A stretch of DNA of 6,071 nt from an uncultured Corynebacterium sp. (GCF_943914015.1 NZ_CALUAK010000129.1:1-6071); one strand, 5' to 3'. Counted from the first letter of the stretch, positions 1 to 6,071 are shown. Program-made: numbers and translations. The notes: generated from the sequence alone by a model not told the origin.

Positions 1-413
1 AACTCCTCCATGCGATCGGTACTTAAACCCTGTGGGTTCTCCATCATGAAGTACCCCTTGACCAGCCCGCGTGCCTGGACGAAGAAGTCCATCTCCTTTT
101 CTTCCGGCACGACCTCTGCGTTGGAGGGATCTTTCGCCTTCATCTTCTCCCAGGTGGGAACGATGAGCTTCACCGCTGTGGGGTAGGTCCGCTCTTCAGG
201 AGGCATCCCCATGAGCTGTTCCAACACGGCATGCACGAGCGTGCCCTTGAGCTGATAGTCCTTCGTTTCCGTGGGGATTTTGTCAATCGCACCGAAGCGG
301 AAGGATAGGGGGCACTTCTTGTACTGGCTCACCCGCGAGGGCGACAATGCCACCTTGAAACGCTTAAAGTTCTCGTTCGCTTTTCTACTCACAATGCCTA
401 TTAGCTTACTCAT
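1..413 (-). CDS. RecB-family PD-(D/E)XK exonuclease, partial (N-terminal ~137 residues)
   Basis: Reading leftward from an ATG at 413 the frame stays open to the window edge, so the C-terminal part is missing. After a Lys-rich start comes the stretch LSPSRVSQYKKCPLSFRF, then a KGTLVHAVLEQL helix and a PTWEKMK segment. This is the characteristic N-terminus of the actinobacterial RecB/Cas4-like nucleases of the PD-(D/E)XK superfamily. The Cys and the G-T-x-x-H segment fit that family, in which the His is an active-site residue. The catalytic D...ExK core would lie beyond the edge and cannot be checked. A GTG at 392, seven codons downstream and in frame, is an alternative start; neither has a strong Shine-Dalgarno sequence. 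M. tuberculosis has a RecB-like gene (Rv2119) next to trmI, which supports the call. The substrate and pathway (DNA repair or processing) are inferred from the family only. The Lys-rich N-terminus gives it a slightly lower GC look than its neighbours. Confidence 0.85.
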   Translation of the reverse strand, partial: MSKLIGIVSRKANENFKRFKVALSPSRVSQYKKCPLSFRFGAIDKIPTETKDYQLKGTLVHAVLEQLMGMPPEERTYPTAVKLIVPTWEKMKAKDPSNAEVVPEEKEMDFFVQARGLVKGYFMMENPQGLSTDRMEE

Positions 414-610
414 ACATGGCCTGTGACGTGCGCATAGTGGTGTTCACCCGCGTGTGGACGCAAGCCACCTATTTCACCTTCGTGCGCGCATGTCGACGGT
501 GGGTACCGCCCCTTGCCTCGGCCAGGTCTGGTTCCTTCATCGCGGGACACGCAGTTGGGCAGCCGTTAGGTACGCGCGTGCTTCATGCTCGCCACGGTGT
601 TCATGCCGGG

Positions 611-616
611 TACCCT
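611..616 (+). promoter_or_regulatory. Putative -10 element of the M18 aminopeptidase gene (leaderless arrangement)
   Basis: TACCCT fits the actinobacterial TAnnnT pattern and is followed by exactly seven bases before the ATG at 624. Transcription would therefore start at or next to the A of the start codon. No Shine-Dalgarno sequence precedes that ATG, as expected for a leaderless message. I see no convincing -35 hexamer. The element overlaps the 8-base palindrome GGGTACCC (608-615). This is a prediction from spacing alone. Confidence 0.45.
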
Positions 617-623
617 TAACCCC

Positions 624-1895
624 ATGAGTGCGTTTACTGACTACGTTGATGCGAGCCCCAGCTCCTTCCATGCCGCTGACGAGGCTGCGGCCATCCTTCT
701 CAACGCCGGTTTTACCGAGCAGTCCCTCACCGGTGCGTGGGATAACACGCCTGGTGGGCACGTCATGACGGTGGGCGGGGCGGTCCTCGCCTGGTGGCTC
801 CCCGAGACCATTTCGGTACAGCCCATCCGCATCGTCGGTGCGCACACGGATTCGCCCGGCTTCAAACTCAAGCCCCAGCCGGAATCGGTCACCCGTGGGT
901 TCAGCCAGGCTGGTGTCGAGGTGTACGGAGGAGCCATCCTCTCCAGCTGGTTCGACCGCGAACTCGTTCTTGCCGGTACGGTCACGCTTGCCGACGGCTC
1001 GTCCCAGCTCGTCACCACACCTCCCGCGCTGCGCATCCCGCACCTTGCCATCCACCTCGACCGCTCCGCTAACCAGGGATTTGCCCCGGACAAGCAAAAC
1101 CACGTGCAACCCATCGTCGATGTCGTCGGCGATCCGGCCATCGGCGGCGGCCTGGTAGGCGTACTTGACCTCGTCGCCCAATCCGCTGGTCTCCGCGCCC
1201 GGGATATCGTCTCCTACGACCTCATTACCTGTGACGCGCAGCCGGCGGCATTCACCGGGGCAGCTGGAAACCTCATCGCAACGGGCAGGCTGGACAATCT
1301 TTCCAGTGTGTGGCCGGCGGTAACGGCGCTGCGCCAAGCCGCGGAGAGCAATCCCGATGCAATCCTCATGTCCTGTTGCTTCGATCACGAGGAGGTGGGA
1401 AGCTCCTCCCGCACGGGTGCCGGCGGACCGCTGCTTGAGCAGGTCATCAACCGGATCCTCGATACTGCTGGCCTTACCAGCGACGAGAAATACCGGGTCA
1501 TCGATTCCTCCATCATGGTCTCTGCCGACGCGGCGCACTCTGTGCACCCCAACTACGCGGAACGCCACGATCCGCATGTCTACCCGGTGTTGGGGGCCGG
1601 TCCCGTGGTGAAATACAACGCCAACCAGCGGTACGCGACAACGGCGGAATCCGCAGCAGCGTTTATCCGCGCGTGCGACCGGGCAGATGTTCCCGTCCAA
1701 GAGTTCGTCTCCAATAACGACGTTCCGTGTGGCTCCACAATCGGGCCGATTTTCTCCACGCGCACGGGCATCAGCACAGTCGATGTCGGCATTCCGCTCC
1801 TGTCCATGCACTCGGCCCGCGAGCTCTGCCACGCAGACGACGTCGACTATCTCACTGCTGCGTTGCAGGCATTCTTCGAGGGAGAGGAGGACTAG
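624..1895 (+). CDS. apeB: M18 family zinc aminopeptidase (aspartyl aminopeptidase type)
   Basis: A 423-residue cytosolic metallo-aminopeptidase of the M18 family (C. glutamicum calls its homologue pepC), which removes N-terminal residues, classically Asp or Glu, from peptides. The di-metal site is visible in order: His74 in HTDSPG, Asp224 in GRLDN (bridging ligand), Glu256 (catalytic base) and Glu257 in DHEEVGS, Asp302 in SADAAHSVHPN, and His396 in SMHSARE. All expected ligands are present, and the length is normal for bacterial M18 enzymes, so it should be active. The ATG at 624 is preferred over the in-frame ATG at 585: family members begin close to the FTDYVDASPSSFHA segment, and a -10 element ends seven bases before 624. 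The next gene follows after four bases and is likely cotranscribed. A role in clearing peptides from Pup-linked turnover is possible but rests only on location. Confidence 0.95.
   Translation: MSAFTDYVDASPSSFHAADEAAAILLNAGFTEQSLTGAWDNTPGGHVMTVGGAVLAWWLPETISVQPIRIVGAHTDSPGFKLKPQPESVTRGFSQAGVEVYGGAILSSWFDRELVLAGTVTLADGSSQLVTTPPALRIPHLAIHLDRSANQGFAPDKQNHVQPIVDVVGDPAIGGGLVGVLDLVAQSAGLRARDIVSYDLITCDAQPAAFTGAAGNLIATGRLDNLSSVWPAVTALRQAAESNPDAILMSCCFDHEEVGSSSRTGAGGPLLEQVINRILDTAGLTSDEKYRVIDSSIMVSADAAHSVHPNYAERHDPHVYPVLGAGPVVKYNANQRYATTAESAAAFIRACDRADVPVQEFVSNNDVPCGSTIGPIFSTRTGISTVDVGIPLLSMHSARELCHADDVDYLTAALQAFFEGEED
1881..1890 (+). promoter_or_regulatory. Ribosome binding site for the gene at 1900
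   Basis: The purine run GGAGAGGAGG lies inside the last codons of the aminopeptidase gene, with its GGAGG nine bases before the ATG at 1900. It selects that ATG as the start rather than upstream in-frame codons such as 1687, and suggests translation coupled to the gene in front. Confidence 0.75.
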
Positions 1896-1899
1896 TTTC

Positions 1900-2382
1900 A
1901 TGCGCGACCAGGTTGAATTTGTAGAAAACCTCTACCGTGCGTTCGAGGGCACGGAGTCCCACGATAAGGTTCGCTTCGCCGCGTGGTGTCTGCACCGGGC
2001 AACGATGCTTCCCGTGACCTCGGGGATCGATACCGACGAGCTTTCCCGGGCCGCCGACGTGCTGTGGGACGGTGACGATCCCGCAGCGGACGGCCAGGTA
2101 ATCGTCGTCAAGCCCCTGTTCTCTGTCGACGAGGATGCGCAAGCCATAGCCGACGAGCTCACGGAGTCCCTCCAGGATGCGCGCCAGGCCCTTGTTGCCA
2201 ACGATGCCGAGGCTGCGGCCCGCTGCGCCGAACACAACCTCACAATCTTGACGTTTGCCACCTACCCAGACCACCAGAAGGTCGTGGAAAAGGAAATGGC
2301 TGATCAAAAGAAGACCACCGACGCGATCATCGCGGCAGAGGCCGTCACCATCGATTACCTCGCTCCACAGACGGAGGCCTAA
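1900..2382 (+). CDS. Unrecognised small acidic protein (160 residues)
   Basis: I do not recognise a family. The 160-residue product is acidic and looks mostly alpha-helical, with no signal peptide, membrane segment or metal-binding motif. Residues 1-35 look helical (FVENLYRAFEG then DKVRFAAWCLHRA). A short, probably extended segment at 65-74 (GQVIVVKPLF) is followed by a long Ala/Asp/Glu-rich helical region at about 77-150, which may form a helical hairpin or coiled coil (DELTESLQDARQALVANDAE, later KVVEKEMADQKK). The strong ribosome binding site at 1881-1890, the four-base gap from the aminopeptidase stop and GC-rich codon use like that of its neighbours argue for a real gene, translated together with the aminopeptidase. 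That pairing suggests a related role, such as a partner protein, but nothing in the sequence proves it. The only Cys residues are 30 and 109. Confidence 0.8.
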   Translation: MRDQVEFVENLYRAFEGTESHDKVRFAAWCLHRATMLPVTSGIDTDELSRAADVLWDGDDPAADGQVIVVKPLFSVDEDAQAIADELTESLQDARQALVANDAEAAARCAEHNLTILTFATYPDHQKVVEKEMADQKKTTDAIIAAEAVTIDYLAPQTEA

Positions 2383-2430
2383 CCGAACCGTGCTCTACGC
2401 CAGTATTCCTGGCAGCGGAGCTAACGGATT

Positions 2431-2469
2431 TACGCCCGGCACTTGTATACTCCAAGCCTGTCGGGCGTA
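2431..2469. repeat. Imperfect inverted repeat around the trmI -10 element
   Basis: The arms 2431-2441 (TACGCCCGGCA) and 2459-2469 (TGTCGGGCGTA) pair over 11 positions with a single G-T wobble. Inside them CTTG (2442-2445) pairs with CAAG (2453-2456). The bases CC at 2457-2458 are bulged, leaving a seven-base loop, TATACTC. As RNA this would be a strong hairpin 48 bases after the stop of the gene at 1900-2382, possibly a terminator or a processing/stability element, although no U-tract follows. As DNA it is centred on the putative -10 and could be a regulator binding site. Confidence 0.7.
2446..2451 (+). promoter_or_regulatory. Putative trmI promoter, -10 element
   Basis: TATACT is close to the corynebacterial -10 consensus (TANANT), with a TG immediately in front. 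The region 16-18 bases upstream (ACGGAT/AACGGA) is a poor -35. The predicted transcript would start near 2457-2459 and carry a leader of about 60 bases before the trmI ATG. The hexamer sits in the loop of the 2431-2469 inverted repeat. Confidence 0.5.
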
Positions 2470-2503
2470 GCCACGTGTGCGCATTTATCGTCGGAATTAT
2501 TCA

Positions 2504-2511
2504 GGGAAGGA
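2504..2511 (+). promoter_or_regulatory. Ribosome binding site that sets the trmI start
   Basis: GGGAAGGA ends seven bases before the ATG at 2519, good spacing for that start. It rules against the longer in-frame reading from the GTG at 2477. An ATG at 2514 followed directly by TAA (ATGTAATG) lies between the site and the true start. Confidence 0.7.
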
Positions 2512-2518
2512 ACATGTA

Positions 2519-3355
2519 ATGGCTTATTCGGGCCCCTTTGAGGCAGGCGACCGTGTGCAGCTCACGGACCAAAAACGTCGCCACCACACGATCGTGTTGG
2601 AGCCGGGGGAGAGCTACTTCACCCACAAGGGCGAGATCCGCCACGATGACATCATCGGCGCGAATGAAGGCAGCGTTGTCGAGTCCACCCTCGGTGAGGA
2701 ATACCTCTGCTTTAGGCACCTCATGGTGGACCATGTTCTCTCCATGCCCCGCGGGGCCGCGGTGATCTACCCCAAAGACACCGCCCAGATCCTCGTCGAG
2801 GGCGATATCTTCCCCGGTGCGCGCGTGTTGGAAGCGGGCGCGGGCTCTGGCGCACTCTCGATGGCTTTGCTCCGCGCTATTGGACCTACCGGCAAACTCA
2901 TCTCCTACGAAATCCGCGATGACCACCTCGAATTCGCTCGCTCAAACGTGGCAGAGTACTTCGGCCACGAACCCGAGCAGTGGGATCCCCGCTTGGGAGA
3001 TCTCTCCGAGGTGCACCTGGACGATATCGACGGCCCCGTCGACCGCATCATTTTGGACATGGTGGAGCCGTGGACGTGCATCGACAACGTCTCGGAGCTG
3101 CTGCGCCCGGGTGGTGTGTTCATGACGTATGTGCCCACCGTCCCGCAGCTTATGAACATCATGGAGCACATCCGTGACCAGAAGTGCTTCACGGAGCCAC
3201 GGGCATGGGAAACCTTGCTGCGCGAATGGCGTGTTGAGGGCCTGGCCACCCGCCCGGAGCACCGGATGAATGCCCACACCGCCTTCCTCGTGTGGGCCCG
3301 CCGGCTTGCCGACGGCGTCACCCCGCCTCGCCCCAAGCGTCGCGCCCGCAAATAG
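2519..3355 (+). CDS. trmI: tRNA (adenine-58-N1)-methyltransferase TrmI
   Basis: A 278-residue S-adenosylmethionine-dependent enzyme that makes m1A at position 58 in the T-loop of tRNAs, acting as a homotetramer in studied relatives such as M. tuberculosis Rv2118c (about 280 residues). The N-terminal beta-rich domain (about 1-75; GDRVQLTDQKRRHHTI, FTHKGEIRHDDIIG) is followed by a class I methyltransferase fold. Motif I is VLEAGAGSGALS at 103-114, and the acidic ribose-binding residue is Glu131 in YEIR. Asp161 in LGDL follows, then the IILDMVEPW motif around Asp180, which is typical of TrmI. LLRPGGVFMTYVPTVPQ (194-210) and HRMNAHTAFLVWARR (248-262) complete the family signature, and the basic tail RPKRRARK may touch tRNA. 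The start at 2519 is set by the GGGAAGGA site and by family length. It lies directly before the Pup-system ATPase gene, as in mycobacteria, and probably has its own promoter. Confidence 0.95.
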   Translation: MAYSGPFEAGDRVQLTDQKRRHHTIVLEPGESYFTHKGEIRHDDIIGANEGSVVESTLGEEYLCFRHLMVDHVLSMPRGAAVIYPKDTAQILVEGDIFPGARVLEAGAGSGALSMALLRAIGPTGKLISYEIRDDHLEFARSNVAEYFGHEPEQWDPRLGDLSEVHLDDIDGPVDRIILDMVEPWTCIDNVSELLRPGGVFMTYVPTVPQLMNIMEHIRDQKCFTEPRAWETLLREWRVEGLATRPEHRMNAHTAFLVWARRLADGVTPPRPKRRARK

Positions 3356-3395
3356 GCAGGTGACACGCACCGAACCGGGGCCAGGTCGAACACTG

Positions 3396-3401
3396 TAAAG
3401 T
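3396..3401 (+). promoter_or_regulatory. Putative -10 element for mpa/dop (leaderless arrangement)
   Basis: TAAAGT fits TAnnnT, has a TG immediately upstream, and is followed by exactly seven bases before the ATG at 3409, so transcription could begin at the start codon. No clear -35 is visible. The AAAG within it could instead act as a weak Shine-Dalgarno sequence on a transcript reading through from trmI, so the two interpretations compete. Confidence 0.4.
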
Positions 3402-3408
3402 CATTGAT

Positions 3409-5013
3409 ATGACTTCCGCGCAGAATTCCCCTGGATCGGTGCAGCCTTCTCCAGAATCAGAGGCCGTTGCAGAGAAGGAGCGTCGAGAAGCAGACGAACG
3501 ACGTCGCTCCGCAGATTACGCCCGGCTTGTCCGCCAAAACCGCGACCTCGGGGCGCGGAACCAAAAGCTCGTAGAGCTCCTCAAGGCATCCCGTGACAAG
3601 CTGCAGACGCTGTACGGCGAGCTGGAGGAGCTCGCCACCCCACCGTCTACGTATGGGACCTATCTGGGCACCAACGAGCCCGGCTATTCAGCCGAGATTT
3701 TCACCGGCAACCGCGAGATGCGCGTCATGGTTTCACCCAGCGTCGACCAGTCCGATCTGCAGCCTGGTATGCGCGTCCGGCTTGCCGAGGGCAACATCAT
3801 CGTCGAAACGGCCGGTTACACCACCTCGGGTGAGCTGGCCACCATGGTGGAGCGCATCGGCACAGACCGCGCGCTCATCGTCTCCGTTACCGGCGAAAAA
3901 TCCGTGGTCACCCTCGCCGGCCCCATTCGTGGCCAGGCGGAAGCGGGCGACACCCTGCTCGTCAGCCCGAAGATCGGCTACGCCTTCGAAGTCGTCCCGG
4001 TCACCGAGATGAACCGGCTCAACCTCCAACAGATCCCCGATGTCACCTACGAGGACATCGGTGGCCTCGACGATCAGATTGAAGCCATCAAGGATGCCGT
4101 GGAGCTTCCCTTCCTGCACCCGGAGCTGTACAAGAAATATGACCTGCGCCCGCCCAAGGGCGTGCTGCTGTACGGCCCGCCCGGTTGCGGCAAGACACTC
4201 ATTGCCAAGGCTGTGGCCAACTCGCTGGCACAGCGCATGGGCGGTGATGAAGCCAGCTACTTCCTTTCCATTAAAGGCCCCGAACTCCTCAACAAGTTCG
4301 TTGGTGAGACAGAGCGCCAAATCCGCGTTGTCTTTGAACAAGCCCGCGACGTGGCGGAAGCCGGCCGCCCCGTCATCATCTTCTTCGATGAGATGGAATC
4401 CATCTTCCGCACGCGTGGCTCCGGCGTCAGCTCAGACATGGAGACGACCGTCGTGCCACAGCTGCTGGCGGAGCTCGACGGTGTGGAGTCGCTGTCCAAC
4501 GTCATCATCATCGGCGCCACCAACCGCGAGGAGCTCATTGACCCGGCCATTTTGCGCCCCGGTCGCCTCGACGTGAAGATCCGTATCGATCGCCCGGATA
4601 GGGCAGGGGCTGCCGATATTTTCTCCCGCTACATCACAGACGAGCTGCCACTGGCAGAACCCGCAGCCTCGCTTATTGAATTCGGCGTGGAGGAGATGTT
4701 CGCGCAGACCCCCTACGTGGAGCTCACCTTTGATAACGGCGACAGCCACGTCCTGTACTACCAGGACTTCATCTCCGGCGCGCAGATCGCCAACGTTGTC
4801 GACCGCGCGAAGAAGCAGGCAATCAAGGAGCATCTCGCCGACCCGACAAGCCCGGGGATCACCCGGGAAATCCTTGCCGATTCGATTGCTCAGGAGCAGC
4901 GCGAAAGCGAGGATCTGCCCAACACGCAAAGCCCGGACGAGTGGACAAGGATTGCCGCCAAACGCACCAAGGGCCTGAAGAACCACACCGTGGTCAAGGC
5001 CACACCGCTGTAG
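3409..5013 (+). CDS. mpa: Pup-system AAA+ ring ATPase (Mpa/ARC), lacking the proteasome-docking tail
   Basis: A 534-residue hexameric unfoldase, also called ARC, that binds Pup on tagged proteins and threads them through its pore. In order: a charged N-terminal coiled coil (about 18-77), which binds Pup in known relatives; two OB-fold domains (about 80-200; YGTYLGTN, then the GPIRGQAEAGDTLLVSP region); then one AAA+ module. This has Walker A GPPGCGKT at 256-263, the pore loop KFVGET at 296-301, Walker B IIFFDE at 323-328, sensor Asn372 in GATN, and the RPGRLD arginine-finger segment at 383-388. A small beta-grasp-like part (about 432-456; VELTFDNGDSHVLYYQDF) lies in the C-terminal region. The protein ends NHTVVKATPL, without the GQYL tail of M. 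tuberculosis Mpa (609 residues), whose penultimate Tyr docks on the 20S proteasome. The length is like corynebacterial ARC. dop follows after 23 bases and is likely cotranscribed. All ATPase residues look intact. Confidence 0.97.
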   Translation: MTSAQNSPGSVQPSPESEAVAEKERREADERRRSADYARLVRQNRDLGARNQKLVELLKASRDKLQTLYGELEELATPPSTYGTYLGTNEPGYSAEIFTGNREMRVMVSPSVDQSDLQPGMRVRLAEGNIIVETAGYTTSGELATMVERIGTDRALIVSVTGEKSVVTLAGPIRGQAEAGDTLLVSPKIGYAFEVVPVTEMNRLNLQQIPDVTYEDIGGLDDQIEAIKDAVELPFLHPELYKKYDLRPPKGVLLYGPPGCGKTLIAKAVANSLAQRMGGDEASYFLSIKGPELLNKFVGETERQIRVVFEQARDVAEAGRPVIIFFDEMESIFRTRGSGVSSDMETTVVPQLLAELDGVESLSNVIIIGATNREELIDPAILRPGRLDVKIRIDRPDRAGAADIFSRYITDELPLAEPAASLIEFGVEEMFAQTPYVELTFDNGDSHVLYYQDFISGAQIANVVDRAKKQAIKEHLADPTSPGITREILADSIAQEQRESEDLPNTQSPDEWTRIAAKRTKGLKNHTVVKATPL

Positions 5014-5021
5014 AACCAGAC

Positions 5022-5027
5022 AAGGAG
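5022..5027 (+). promoter_or_regulatory. Ribosome binding site that sets the dop start
   Basis: AAGGAG lies nine bases before the GTG at 5037 but only three before the in-frame GTG at 5031, so 5037 is the better start. The product then begins MARFIGTETEYGI, as Dop proteins do. An ATG at 5029 followed at once by TGA lies in between. Confidence 0.7.
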
Positions 5028-5036
5028 AATGTGATC

Positions 5037-6071
5037 GTGGCACGTTTTATTGGGACAGAGACCGAATACGGGATCGCCACACCATCAGATCCCTCGTTGT
5101 CGCCCATCGTTACCTCTACGCACGCAGTGGTCGCCTACGCTTCCACAACGGATCAGTCGGCCGCGCGCTGGGACTTCGCCCAGGAGTCGCCCCTCAAGGA
5201 TCAGCGTGGCTTTGATCTGCGTCGCTATCACACGGTTCCCGTCATCGATCCGCGGGCAATCGGCGTGGCTAACGTTGTTGTGGATAACGGTGCTCGCTTC
5301 TATGTCGACCACGCGCACCCGGAGTACTCTTCCCCGGAGACGACGAACGCGCGCGATGCGGTGCTTTATGATGCAGCAGGCGATGTCATCCTCCGCGAGG
5401 CTGTGGAGGCCGTGGCAACGCATACCGCGGAGGGGCATTCCATTTTGCGCGGCCACGATCCGTGCCCGCCGCTGAAGATCTACAAAAACAACGTCGACGG
5501 CAAGGGCGCAAGCTACGGCAGCCACGAAAACTACCTGTACTCTCGTGACACGGATTTCGATACGCTCGCCCAGGCGCTCATCCCGTTCTTCGTCGTCCGC
5601 CAGGTGCTCTGCGGTGCCGGGCGCGTCGGCTACGGCCAAGAGGGGGAGGAGCGTCCCGAGGGCAGTACGCCGTGGTTCCAGATTTCTCAGCGCGCCGACT
5701 ACATCGAAACAACCGTGTCGCTGGAGACAACGCTCAACCGTGGCATCATCAACACCCGCGACGAGCCGCACACGAGCAGCGGCTTCGGCAGGCTGCACGT
5801 CATTATTGGCGATGCCAACATGAGCCACACGTCGACCTTCCTCAAGGTGGGCACGACCAGCCTTGTCATGGACGCGATCGAGAAGGGGGTCGACTTTTCT
5901 GACCTCGAGCTCATCAATCCGGTAGCTGCCTGCCACACGGTGTCCCGCGATCTCACGGTCTCCACGCCACTTCAGCTTGTCGACGGCCGGTCGTTGCGCC
6001 CCCTCGAATTGCTCCGCGAGTACGCTTCCCGTGTCACCCCAGAAACCCCGGTTGAACACGAGGTTCTGGAC
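5037..6071 (+). CDS. dop: Pup deamidase/depupylase Dop, partial (first 345 residues)
   Basis: An ATP-dependent enzyme of the carboxylate-amine ligase-like family. It deamidates the C-terminal Gln of Pup to Glu before ligation and cleaves Pup from tagged proteins. The N-terminus IGTETEYGIATP carries the metal/ATP-binding Glu8 and Glu10 and is the Dop form; the ligase PafA has GIETEFGV here. Residues about 17-56 form the Dop-loop insertion (DPSLSPIVTSTHAVVAYA through RWDFAQESPLKD) that distinguishes Dop from PafA. Asp91 in YVDHAHPEYS matches the catalytic Asp of known Dops. KIYKNNVDGKGASYGSHENYL (148-167, written here with key residues Lys148, Asn151, His163, Glu164) and the segment GRLHVIIGDANMS (251-263) are further family motifs. 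Translation starts at a GTG. The window ends after codon 345 with the frame open; full Dop proteins have roughly 500 or more residues, so the C-terminal part is outside the window. Its place right after mpa matches a Pup gene cluster. Confidence 0.96.
   Translation, partial: MARFIGTETEYGIATPSDPSLSPIVTSTHAVVAYASTTDQSAARWDFAQESPLKDQRGFDLRRYHTVPVIDPRAIGVANVVVDNGARFYVDHAHPEYSSPETTNARDAVLYDAAGDVILREAVEAVATHTAEGHSILRGHDPCPPLKIYKNNVDGKGASYGSHENYLYSRDTDFDTLAQALIPFFVVRQVLCGAGRVGYGQEGEERPEGSTPWFQISQRADYIETTVSLETTLNRGIINTRDEPHTSSGFGRLHVIIGDANMSHTSTFLKVGTTSLVMDAIEKGVDFSDLELINPVAACHTVSRDLTVSTPLQLVDGRSLRPLELLREYASRVTPETPVEHEVLD

Noticed and set aside
501..510. GGTACC-centred partial palindrome in the divergent gap
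   Set aside because: Arms match poorly, and the only support is one similar 7-mer at 608-614; too weak to call an operator.
416..619. 67-residue open frame in the gap before the aminopeptidase
   Set aside because: No ribosome binding site, no recognisable features, and composition typical of random GC-rich sequence; it also covers the likely promoter region.
537..1901. 454-residue open frame on the minus strand opposite the aminopeptidase
   Set aside because: It lies antisense to a gene with all M18 active-site residues. Its Arg/Gly/Asp/Val-rich product has no recognisable motif, as expected for a shadow frame in GC-rich DNA.
2399..2413. Small hairpin GCCAG-TATTC-CTGGC after the stop of the 1900-2382 gene
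   Set aside because: Only a 5-bp stem with no extension and no following U-tract, so it is not convincing as a terminator.
2477..2518. GTG at 2477 as an earlier trmI start
   Set aside because: It adds 14 residues with no family counterpart and has no ribosome binding site, whereas 2519 has a well-spaced one and gives the usual length.
4257..5043. Minus-strand open frames opposite the 3' half of mpa
   Set aside because: They are antisense to conserved AAA+ coding sequence and have no recognisable protein features.

Overview
The window looks like a piece of an actinobacterial chromosome, most probably Corynebacterium or a close relative. The reasons are GC-rich coding DNA, TAnnnT-type promoters close to start codons, and the gene set: the AAA+ ring ATPase and the deamidase/depupylase of the Pup (prokaryotic ubiquitin-like protein) system beside a TrmI tRNA methyltransferase and a RecB-type nuclease. 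The order RecB nuclease - trmI - mpa - dop matches, from memory, the Mycobacterium tuberculosis Rv2119-Rv2118c-Rv2115c-Rv2112c neighbourhood. The ATPase lacks the C-terminal GQYL tail that docks mycobacterial Mpa onto the 20S proteasome, which fits corynebacteria, a group known to keep pupylation but lack the proteasome.

Layout. A RecB-family nuclease gene points left and is cut by the window edge (1-413, minus strand). A gap of 210 bases separates it from the rightward genes. These are an M18 zinc aminopeptidase (624-1895), a small acidic protein I do not recognise (1900-2382, four bases after the aminopeptidase stop), trmI (2519-3355), mpa/arc (3409-5013) and dop (5037-6071, cut by the right edge). 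The 136-base gap before trmI holds a long inverted repeat with a good -10 hexamer (TATACT) in its loop. No gap exceeds 300 bases, and I see no RNA genes, mobile elements or CRISPR arrays.

How the genes fit together. Dop converts Pup from its Gln to its Glu form and removes Pup from tagged proteins. Mpa/ARC recognises pupylated proteins through its coiled coil and unfolds them. The pup and pafA genes are not in the window. TrmI methylates A58 of tRNAs. The M18 enzyme trims N-terminal acidic residues from peptides, a peptide-recycling activity that could follow proteolysis, but co-location is the only link to the Pup genes. mpa and dop (23-base gap) are probably one transcript. The aminopeptidase and the small gene are probably another, and trmI and mpa each have a possible promoter of their own.

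I found no clearly new multi-gene system. The items most worth a second look are the inverted repeat around the trmI -10 element, the unrecognised gene at 1900-2382, the tail-less ATPase, and two promoters placed exactly for leaderless transcripts.
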